Assembly: GCF_051020765.1 (NCBI RefSeq)
Contig: NC_134946.1
Span: 7,057,239-7,121,238 of the forward strand
DNA length: 64,000 bases
Direction of reading: 5' to 3'
From: Lasioglossum baleicum
Taxonomy: Eukaryota > Arthropoda > Insecta > Hymenoptera > Halictidae
Position 1 is the first letter of the stretch. Every line of letters starts with the position of its first letter. A model generated the notes under the pieces. It did no database searches. It saw only the letters and a program-made list of their open reading frames with translations, and was not told where the DNA came from. The position numbers were made by a program, and so were the translations under genes. Below are positions 43,198 to 55,100 of this stretch, in pieces.

Positions 43198-46100
43198 ATG
43201 TTCGGCTGTCCTAGGGAGGCCGTTCGCGTCAAAGTGAAGGTACAGTTCCATTTTCGTTTCATCTGGCCTCGAGAACTCTTTTTTTTTTTTTTTTTATTTA
43301 ATCTGTCAATCGGGAAGCTCATTTTCCAGAAGCACAGCTTGTCCTAATTTGAAAAGACGAGTTAACGCAGTAACGAACGCAGTATGTACGTCATATAACT
43401 CGTATTTGATACAATTATAACCATTAAAATTTCAAAAGCTATCACTTCTTCACGAATAAACAAATGATAGACAGTGAAAAATATGATCAACACAGACCGA
43501 TCGCAAATCGTAACAATTTTATTTTAGATTTAGATTATTGTGTTGTACATATAAAATATAAATTTTATTTAATGGCAGATTATAATTCGTTGCGCGATAC
43601 ATAATGTTTCCCTGCAGTTGGATATTGGAATGAACATCGATACATATCGTGATTCCTTGCGAATATTTTTCGTTCTATATAATTTACATTTTTTTCGAAC
43701 ATTCTGCTATATCCTACAGTGATAAATAAAAAATGTATTACTTATGGGTTGTCATTCAGTACACGTGAGAACCATCTCTCAATGATGAGTTAACTCGTCG
43801 TCGCTGCTTAACAGGTTAAAATATTTAGCACGGTGGATATTAAACGGGCGCGTGTAATTTCGGTCAAGTTTCAGCGTTGTTAACAGAAACATGTTTCGTT
43901 CCAAATACGGACCGGTTGCATATAACAATGTATTTGAATTAATGATGCTACCACCATATTGATAAAACGAACGATTATTTTAAAAAATTGATAACAGAGC
44001 GTTATCGAGTTCGGTAGTGTTAAGGCTAAGATAATTGTTATCTGAACTTTATTATCAATTTAAAAATGCAAATTATACTACTCGTAAGTGACTTCATAAG
44101 CATTGTTGGTTTGATGGTACATGCATACATATTGTATTATGTGAATCGTTTTATTTCAAAGAGAATGATATTTAGCATTACGTGTTAGAAACAGTGAATG
44201 ATGAAAATATTCTAGTAAACGTCTTCGAGAATCTCGGTAGAGTTACTGAAAAAGATAAATAAAAATAATCAGTCGACTACACTGGAGAAAGCGAGATAAG
44301 AGTAATGTTGACTTTCACCTGTTGACATTGATTGCTAACGTGGGGGGGAACAAAAGAAAAATGTATTTAGTTATTGCAAATAGTCACTTGCAGAAAGGGC
44401 AATGTAAAATGGAATGAAGAAGTTTTTTGTAGTATGTATGTTATTTTACAATTACAGAAAATTTTGTGAAAAAAGTGAGTTTAACATAAACCATATATGT
44501 ATAACATGAACAATTCAAGAAAACTACTTTTATTACAAGAAATCAAAATGATTTTTTCTACAATTATTTTTTGTTATCGAATAGCACGATCACATTAACT
44601 ATTGAAACTAAAATAAATAAAATGTATCAATATACCATCAATACGGTATTATTTTATTAAAAACGAACTAGTACGTAGGTCGTACAACTTTAAATAATAA
44701 AATCAAGACTGTAGAAACATCGTAACTTGTGAATAAACTATTAAACGTTAATAAATATTTCACGTGTTAAAAAACTTAACTACATATATAGAAATATTTA
44801 TTTATTCGCTGAATCAGTATTTAGTATCCGGAATGTGAGCAATCAATTAAATAAATTAAATTAGAAAAAAAAATAGATGCCATATTAAACTCAAATTATT
44901 TTAATTAAATTTTACATCTATGAAGTTAAGTATGTATCAACATACTTAATTATTAAGACACAAACGGTCTGTCATCTCGAAAATGCTAAATTAAAGGAAA
45001 AATGTCAAAGAACAATAAAGAAACCAAACTGACTTCTTTTAAATTTTGTAAAGTCTTCTACGCTTGTTATACGACAAAATATTTTTTTTAGTAGATTATA
45101 CAACATTACCAAATGTAAAAAAGCATAATACAGACCGTTTGCAAATTTAGCACAAGCTGTTTTCTAATTTAACATCAACTATCTTAGTTTAATGAACTTC
45201 GAGTGATTACTAAATTTTGCTGCATCTGTTTTTTAATTATTTACGACACTGTACGAATAATGCTGGACGAAACACCACTAAATATCATTTGAAAAGTTTT
45301 TATGCGTATTTTAAAATCACAAATTTCTTTTACTATTGTATTGCACCGTCATTATTCGAAGGAGTAGCGACGCGAATGGGAAAACTAAAGTTTTCAATGT
45401 TTTTTTCCCGTTTTTGTTCTGTAATTAGAATAACCACCGTTCCGGAAAAACAATTAAAACGATGGTGCTTCAACCACCGCTGTGTAAGTAGTCCCGCAGT
45501 ACATACTGCGGCAAAATGGTGCGATTAGAAATTCGTGTAGCATACTACCCGCAGACTTACGAGTTTACAGTGGATCCAAAAAGTATTTAAACACTATATT
45601 TTCGATTATCGAATAATGGTCAAGGTTTAAATTGTGGTAATTTCGTAGAAACAAATAGTACAACCATAAGCCTGGACTCATTTTATTAAAGCTTGAAGCC
45701 GCTAATTTCGCAAAACGGCGTTCATTTTGAAGAGTCATTTTCCCTGAAAAATGCTGCAAATTCATACGTCTCAATAAACTTTTAAAAATTTTTCTCATAA
45801 ATGAAACTGTCATAGATTTGAAGAGTGCAGCCTTCTTTTTACAACAACTCCTTACAAATCGACATACGATTTTTCCTCATTGTTTTGTGAAATAAAAACG
45901 AGGATAGGTTCGGTCATACAAAGTTTTAGTGGTAATAACTAGACTTCGGATTTTTATGCAAAATCAACATTGTCTGCATCATTTGCAAGAGACTGCAGCC
46001 AGATAGACGTTTAATTCTTACACCAATAATTTTAACAAGCTGAAAATTATATTGGCATTATTAGATCATTGTACACTTTTTTCTGTTTCAAATGGCACCG

Positions 46101-49100
46101 TTTAACAGACCTTAAAAACGATGACCCTTTAGAAGGGTTTAAGAATATTGATATATTAAAAGGGAGAAATTAATTGATATATATTCTCACAATTGATAAT
46201 TTTTATTTTGCAAAAAGATCCGCAGTCTACTTATCATTTTTGTGAAAGCTTATCTAAATGAATTTGCTATTAATATTAAACAATATGTTACTTCAATTTA
46301 TCTGAGACGCCTTTGTATGTCAAGGAGTTAATAACAGTCTAGTATTTCTTTGAGAAACAAGTTCGAATACGGGGCTTTGTTTCTGAGAAAATCAACTTTG
46401 ACAATTTGGCGAACATGCATGCTACGAAATAGGAATCGTCTATTCATGACCTACCGGTGCTACTTACAAATGCTAAGCACGCGAACTTGGCGGATTTTCA
46501 AAGTTAATTTACTTGGAAACAAAGCTTCATATGAACAAATTTTACTCCACGTTTTCGACTTATCTTTTTCTTATGTAGAATCGCTCCCTTTTCGATCGTA
46601 CCACCAGTTACCGTTAATAATCGATAAAACGGAGTAGTTATGATCTCAGAAGTCGTAAGGTTAACCTGCCAGTCCGTTTAAATGAAAATGCTGTTACGAA
46701 AGGTCGCTTGTCGGTGTAATAATGGTGCATCTCCTTTATATAAGTCGACAATGGCTTGTTACAAGACGATTTTACGTAATAGTGTACGCTTTCCACTTTC
46801 GATCGGTTGAACAAACTCGAATCGCTTTCGAATGGTAGACTGACAGTCGATGAAACATTTTAATCTGGCCATGTAAAAAATTTTACACGCTGATTTTTAT
46901 ACATATTCTCGTAAATGAATATTTCAGAAGCATTATAAACCAAGTCCAAAGAAATTCAAAGAACAGATGAAGTTATAATAGAAAATCGGCTATCAGAGTC
47001 AAAGTTTCAAACACATTCTGCCCAAAACTGCATTGGAAAAGTAATATGTATGTATCAGGCTCGAAGGATTTTCTATAGTGTAGAATGTAGAATGCAGAAG
47101 AGTAATATCTTTCAGTGATCAGAACATTGTGAATTTGTATGCACTTATAAAATTTAGTAGAACGTAATACACTTTCATTTTATTTTTGGAATTGTTCAAC
47201 CCTTTATTTCGTGTGATACGAGAGATCGCAGGAGGATCTATAAGAACATAACAAATTTTTAAATTATGCAAATTATCGAGGGAAGTAAACGGAACCAGAT
47301 TCATTTCGAAGTAAATGCATAGAATGAAAATGTTGTACAATGTTCCTTTCTAAAATGATTGTGTGTAGTGTAAGTACAATCTCCAAACTCGCCAGATTAA
47401 TACTTGTGTTCCCACTCTACCTTCCCCTTCTACGACGTTATTCCCCACACTTCTCCCGCGGCCCGGTCACGTGACGCGTTTCTTCTCTGTCGTGCATGCG
47501 TCACAATATCACGTGACCAATCAGTTAATGGCAGAGAGAAGGTAACTGTTTCCCCTCGATTCGTGCTCTCTCCCCTCACCTGGAGACGTAGTTGTCGTGT
47601 GTCGGTTGTTAAACCGATTTAATGTTAATTTAATGTTAATTAAACCTACCACTGCCGGTCAAATGAACGATTGAAATTATAAAGATGCTTTTCTGATAAA
47701 TGATTAAATAAATATATTTAATAGCGCAGATATTATACAATATGAACCGCACAAAGTTCAAATAAATTTAATCTAATTCAACACCCGTACAAGAAATGTT
47801 TACACCACAATATTTCCCCCTCTATACCATGCAAGTTTTGCATATTTAATTTTTCCATGTTATTACTAGATTGCGGATCTTTATGCAAAATAAAAAATGT
47901 TCGCATCGACCGCAGGACACAGGAGAGCCAAATAAAAATTGCATATTCTTCTTTTAATTACTCTATTAAGCGGAAAATAACACATCGATGTCCTTAAATA
48001 TTTCTAACATGTCCGCTGCTTTAAATTGTACGTGCAAATTTTTGTTAGAAACGCATAAAATCTTCAAGGTGGTCGAAGTTATTGGTCCTCCCGGTATATC
48101 GAGACATTAATGTATTTATATTAGAAGGATGAGGATAAGATTTGTCACACTTGATTAAGCGTTTTAGCAGGTGGGTCAATATATCCCGTCTATCATTGAG
48201 TAGGGGCTAATTGCGCTGGGAAAACGATGCAAGGGCGAAGGTGACGTTAATCTGCACTCTCATGGAGCCTTGGGTTTAACGTTGAAGAGTAGCTACAAGT
48301 AGTCACAGATCGATACAACCAAATTTCATCTGCATACTAAACGAATCATTTACGTGTACGACGCACATACACAGAATGTTAAAAAGAAAATTGAGATTTA
48401 CCAAATATATAGATAAATTAAAAAGGAAAGATGAACAAACATTTGTAACACAGGGTGGGCATGTATAAAAATAGCGGTATTTCAATTTGCATATACTTTA
48501 AAAATTACGATTTTAGCTTTGCTTTTGAATGATTTACAATAAAAAAATATCCTCGATCCGCTAACGATGAAGACTTTCATTTCTTCGTATTGCACGAATT
48601 ATGTACTCTGTTTCTATTGAAATTATCACACATTAATATACAGGTTATTCAAAATCTTATTAAAATGTCTAATAACTTGTTTAACTCTTGGGCATTATAT
48701 TAAAATATTTAGTATAACATCAAATTATTATTATTGTCCTGTCGAGCTAAAACATTTATTGTATGACGAATTATACGTAAATTTCTCGTGACCTATTTTG
48801 AAAATAAACATGTAACTTCTACGAAAAAGGAAATCAAGTTGTAAAATGTTCGAAGACAATTGTAGAAAATAGTGCGGTGACTATATGTATAATTGATTAA
48901 TAGCACTGTTATCTTTAAATATAACCGCTCGAATGTTATTTCCGAATAGGGTACGAACTTTTGCAATCATCTAATACATATAACTAAATATTTTAATAGT
49001 AAACTCAATTAAAGTTAACACGTTCAGTATACAGTTAATACACTGGTTACATGTTTAGTATATGTAGAGCGAGTGTTCAACGTTAAATGACTGTAATCAC

Positions 49101-52100
49101 TTCGAATTTCTATGTGAAATATAAATTGCATGCATCGATTGCGAGAACATGAATTCTATATATCTTTCTTGAATAATTTGAACATGCTGAAGATAATACA
49201 ATATATCGACATTCTTAGATCATTTTAATTACATAAAATCCGAAGTCTAGTATTCTTTAATAAGCAAAAAATTAAATAAAGTTAGGCGTGGGCAACTTCA
49301 TAATTATTTCCCCCCGAAAAATTCCTGCTAGAATCGGTGATGGTACCTCTCATGAAACTATTTTATTTTGTAGTAAACTGGGTCAGGCGATAGCTTTGAA
49401 CCCGTAAACGAGAAATAAGAATTTTATTAACTAAAATTAAATAGTTTCGAATTCTGTCCACGCCATGTTTTGCATCATGTGGAGCGTATAATAAGCGATG
49501 AAGAAGGGGAAAACACTGTTCGTTGACTAATTTCAAACAGTATGTAATTTTAAGAACATTTCCAAAAACGTGACGAGTTTTTCGAGAATAACATATACGT
49601 TGCTAAAAATACTTTCTATAATTAAGTACAAAAACAAGGAGCTTCATACAGCTACTTTTAAAATTTTTGATTTCAAGAAAAATATAGATAGATGATTTAC
49701 AGTGTGATATATGATTTTCGAAAACGATCTAACTAGATTTTTGTTAATTGAATGTATACCGTATTGTTGGATGACCAACCATAACGGGCTATCTCATTGT
49801 CCACGATGAGACACCAAGAAAAATTAGAAAAAGTTGCAATGTTTTGCTTCGCTGCATCAGTGTGAGACTCACTGATAGAAGCTTGTTCGGTCGTCGAACG
49901 TGTTTACCGGTTAACTGGCTCCAAGGAGGTTTCGCCTAGTGGTGGGGATACAATGTCGACAGTTACGGTCGAATCCTTTGCAACAGTTACGGAGATAACA
50001 CTGTATGCAGCATTCAAATCGGTCATTGAGCATTCTCAACTTTCTCGCCGAACTTCTGTCAATGTCAATCCGCGTACGCGCCGCACAGTGGTCCGAACCG
50101 ATAAATTTTGTGTCAAAATCGTAGAACTTTTGCTAGAAATGAGATAGTCCAATCATTCTTGGACGAGGCTAAAGCTGAAATGTAATAGAATAAGGTAAAA
50201 TTATAGAGAAAGAGTAACGTAAATAATTTTTGATCATGAAGCACTATGTTGATGTGACATTTTTTCAATAAAATTTTCGTTTTACCATCATTGTGTGCTG
50301 ACAGATTTTATTCTTTCCGAATTATCATCCCCAGTTAAAAGATGAAGGTAGAAATACTTTTAGTATTATAGATGTAGAAATACTTATATAGATACTTATA
50401 TAGATAGGTAGATGTAGAAATACTTTTGAAAAATTGATTTTTTTATTGACCTAGATCAGTGGTCGTCATACTGCGGCTCGCGAGCTACGTGCGACTCTTT
50501 GGCTACATTGAGTTCCACGAATGGCGTGTTTAAAATCAGTTCATTTGATTTTAATTTAATAATATTTTAATACAATTCTCATTCACAGTCAGTGTGTTAT
50601 ATCTAAATTCAAATGAGGAGCAGTTTCTGCTCTATTTTTATCAATAAATAAGATCATTATAAAGTATGATATCTAGTTTTATTCAGTGTACATACTTGTA
50701 CTTTTAACCGACCACTAAAAACAGGGTTCTTGTAAAGAAATTTGGCTCTTAAAAGAAATCTAAATCGTAGTACTGCTGATATTTGGCTCTTTTGACTATT
50801 GAGTTTGCCGAACACTGACCTACATATATGTATGTAACACTTTGATTGAAGTACGCGCACTTCTCAGCGAATAATGTGAATTAAACAATGAACGCGTCGT
50901 TTATGTGTAGAAATGTGAGACCAGACATCAACCCGAATACCGGAAATTCAGCGTGGACCCACAGATAACATCCATCGAAGTACTTCAGAGCATACTCATC
51001 AAAGCGTTCGATATCAAAGGGTAAAACAATTGTACTATTATTAACCATATCGTTGGAAGTACTGCAATTAACCTTTATCGATGAGACCGCTCGAATATGA
51101 ATTATTTATGCTTTTCAGTTATTAATTTTCTTTGGTTTTCCCGCTGACGATCGTTAGTTCAATAAAATAACGAGCAACTAAAGCAACTTCTGAAAAATAA
51201 ATATTTCAAAGGATAATCTATAAGCCTTTATATACAGACTGGCCTAAACATTAGCATAACATTGTAGGCAACCACAAGACGAATTTAATCACCTAGCATG
51301 CTATGACCTTGTGCTGACCTTGAACTAAGAAATCATCACGAGTTTTCGAAGTAATTCTTTTCATAAAGAAAATGAAGTTTAAACCAATACAAAAACAATA
51401 TCGTTTAACTTTTTATACTAGTTTTTAATATATTCGTGGCCATTTCTCAGTTGAAGGTTACTCCAAGATCGTAGCATGTTAAGTCGTTAATAGACTGCGG
51501 ATCTCCATGCAGTATAAAAAAATGTTTGTATCGATTGCAAGACCAAATACGAGAGCCAAATAGTTTCTTTCTTCTATCAATTGTCTTATTGAGCTGTAAT
51601 TAATACACTGACGTCTAAGTTTCGTAATTCGTCCATTGCTTTAAGTTGCACTTTCCCATTTTTCCTATAAATGCATAAAATCCGCAGTCTATTAATTAAA
51701 TTCGTCTTGACGTCGCTTACAATGGTACTCAAAAATACATAATGCCATTTAAAAGTAAAAGTTCCTTTTCTTAAATTCTTGGTATCGTAATTTTATATTG
51801 CAATGTTTAGACCACGCTCTTTACACCATACAGTAAGTTTGATTTCGTATTATGAAACCAAAGAAATGTTTCATACACCACAACTAATTTATTTCAATCA
51901 ACGTGTACGGGTTTGGAGATGTTTCCTGTTAGTCGAAAGCCTAATATTTGTTTTCTTTTTACAGTGAGTTCACCGTTTCGTATCGAGCAATAGACGATTA
52001 CGGATCAGAAACATACTTGTTCCTACTTTCCGACTGGGACTTGGATGCAGCATTCATTAGGTAATACTCGGATAAATCTGACGGGACTCGATATTGTACG

Positions 52101-55100
52101 ATAAGATTTGGTAAGATTGATCGAAAGTCGATTGTTTCAGCGCATCCGAACCGTATTTGTATCTCCAAGTCAACTTGAAACCATTCGGAGAAACGGGTGA
52201 CTGCGAGTGCTACTGGGAGCAGAATGCTCAGGAAGTGTCAACGCGGCAGGAAACTGGGTTTCCATACAGAACACCCAAGTTACCTGGTCTCATAATGAAT
52301 AAGGCGAGTAGTATTGCCTCCTTAGTTTACTGTATCACGTTAGGTGGCTACTTATCTTGTTTCGAAGTGCCAACTATGCACGTGCCTTGCGGTAATGATA
52401 ACAGCACGTTCCTTTAACCTAACGAGTAGATTTTCAATTATTCATGAGTTGTACAAGCTCTTGTTGAAATATAGTTCCGAATCGTTCATATTTTCGAACA
52501 CTAACCCTTAACACTCGAGTGGTGACTCACAGTCATCATTAAAAATTGCTATTCCATTATTCAAAATATTGTTTACATTATTAAATATGTTGTATTATAT
52601 CAATTTCACATCCGTAAAATGAAAAAAATCATGTAGAATGGAATTATTCAAGGTTGGAAGAAATGTTTAATTTTTGAGTTAAAATAGATTCGAGTGCAAA
52701 GAGCTAATATGATCCGAAATTGAGATAACGTGAACTAAATTCGCATCGTCGTTATTCATACGTTTTCACACCCCTATGGAATAAAACTTTGCTAATTCGT
52801 GTAGAATACGATACAGGGTGGTTCACCAGATATTACCACCTCGATTTTCGTCATTATTATTATTCGTAGCGAAGAATGTTTTATACCAACTCTTATAGTT
52901 CGAACGCAATAATTTTGCAGATGGAGAGAACGCTGAACATGGTTCAGCGTGCTCTAGGTAACTTGGGCGAGGATTCGCATCAGCAGAGTATACAGCCACC
53001 GCGGCAGCCGCTAACAGACGCTGAATTTAGGCGATTTCTGGATCCTATCGGTCAGGTGATACATCCGAAGGAGTTAAGGGCCGTGATATACTTTGGCGGG
53101 ATTGAGCCCAGTTTGCGCAAAGTGGTTTGGAAGCATATTCTAAATGTGTACCCTGAAGGCATGTCGGGACGCGAGAGAATGGACTACATGAAGAAAAAAT
53201 CGCAAGAATATCAAAATCTTCGGGAAAGGTGGAAATCCTTAGTTCAAAAAGGACAGAATGTCGGCGACCTTGGCTACGTGACGAGTATGGTGCGTAAAGA
53301 CGTTTTGAGAACAGATAGGCATCACAAGTTTTACGGTGGATCCGACGATAACCAAAACACGGCCAGTCTATTTAACATTCTAACTACGTATGCCTTGAAT
53401 CATCCAAGTGTCAGTTATTGTCAAGGCATGAGCGATCTAGCTTCGCCGCTTCTCGTTACGATGAGGGACGAAGCGCAAGCATACATATGCTTATGTGCTT
53501 TGATGAGGAGATTAAAGGATAACTTTATGCTTGACGGAATTGCTATGACCACCAAATTTGCTCATTTAGCCGAAGGTACATAAAATTTATCCTAACGTTA
53601 CATTTATAATCTGCAATATCTCAATTACTTTTTATACAGCACAATAATGCCACTTGAATTCAAATTTGAAGGTGTATAGGTTTAGTGTAGAGGAATAATA
53701 ACTTGCCATTTGAATTTTACGCGAACTTTTGATTTTTTAATACATTATTGTAATAGTCATACAGTACCGAGTATATGTACAGTGCTCATATGACAAATTC
53801 GAACTTGGTCAAACTTTTATTAACTCCTTTTACTGTATAACAATTACATTTTATCATTAGACTGTGGATCTTTATGCATTTATGAAGAAATCAATTGGGT
53901 GAAATATAAAACAGTAATGGATTAGTAAAATTCAAGAATATATCATAGTGTTGTTTTTAACGTAACAAATATTTCTGCTTTTCACAATCAATGCAAGAAA
54001 GAAATAAATGTCTATGTTGTTCCTGTAGCTTGAAATTAAGGTAGACAATTATTTTTTTTAATAAAAATCCACAGTTTTCGTGCACAAGACACGCAGAAAA
54101 ACTAGCTAAAGGGTCACACGAATTGACCACTGTGTGACAAAGATAGCGAAATATTGTCTAGGAATTACGCTTTTAGTAACTAACAACTCCTAAGTGTCCA
54201 ATAATAGATAACAATGAGCTGCACTCATCAGGAATTCTTAAGAAATAAAGTGTTTATTAATAACCAACTATTTGACCAATAAAATTGTAAGGTTTTATGT
54301 TAACCACTGTTCTATAAAATTAAATTGTATGCCTTGGTAAAACATATTATTAATAATTCTGTATTATCCAAGCAATTTGTCCAAAGTATTGAGTAAGAAG
54401 TTAAGTATAATAAACTAAGAAGAGACTCTGTTGAAAAGTGAGGAATATTATTACACGGGATGTCTTACATTAATTTATATTTTTTCTAGGTTTACAGCAC
54501 TACGATCCCAACTTCTACGTATATCTGAAATCTCATCAAGCAGATGATCTATTGTTTTGCTATCGATGGCTTTTGTTGGAAATGAAGCGGGAATTTGCTT
54601 TGGATGACGCGTTAAGAATGCTCGAGGTTTTGTGGGCCGCGTTACCAGCTTCGCCACCAAATGGAGAACTTAGTCTCGCTGAAGTACCCTTTCCTCCGCC
54701 TTCTCCACCGCCAAGTCCAAATGTAAAGCATATTCGTGAAAATGCATATACAAAAGTCTGCGCTATTAGACGACAAAGTTCTTCAGCAAGCATTGCCGCG
54801 ACGGGAAAAAGAAAAACATTGAATACCGAGGAGTCTATACAACCTTCGACAGAAACCAACGGAGATACAAAAAGGTATACACAGAAAGCGCGTTCGATAA
54901 TTAGCCGTTAGAAAGGCTTGTCACATTATTTACACACGTGCGCGTTCCCTACCCTGTCATATACCAGGAACGTATATGTATATTGTTGCGTTTAACTTGC
55001 ATATTTCTTATTACAGAATATTCAAGTATATATAGTATTCTTTCACTAAAATGCCTCCAATAAGAATTTTATAGTGTATAGAGTCATAATGTAGTTGTAA

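Larger units (their letters stand above)
43240..50910 (+). other. TBC1D25 intron 1, repeat-rich
   Basis: There is no nested gene that I can support. Contents: a poly-T run at 43280-43300; a Tc1-like end (CAGTGGATCCAAAAAGTATT) near 45569 with about 300 bp of associated repeat; MITEs at 45940, 47867 and 49086; an ACAG-type repeat at 46336-46622; the paired-E-box repeat at 47393-47523; and a hAT element at 50457. ORFs at 45217-45528, 46350-46637 and 49953-50147 show no motif. Confidence 0.6.

Noticed and set aside
45565..45813. 82-codon minus-strand ORF next to a Tc1-like end
   Set aside because: I looked for Tc1 transposase motifs (HTH, DDE) and saw none. It reads like non-coding element sequence.
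49953..50147. 64-codon ORF in TBC1D25 intron 1
   Set aside because: GC-richer than its surroundings but without any recognisable domain or splice context. Too weak to call.
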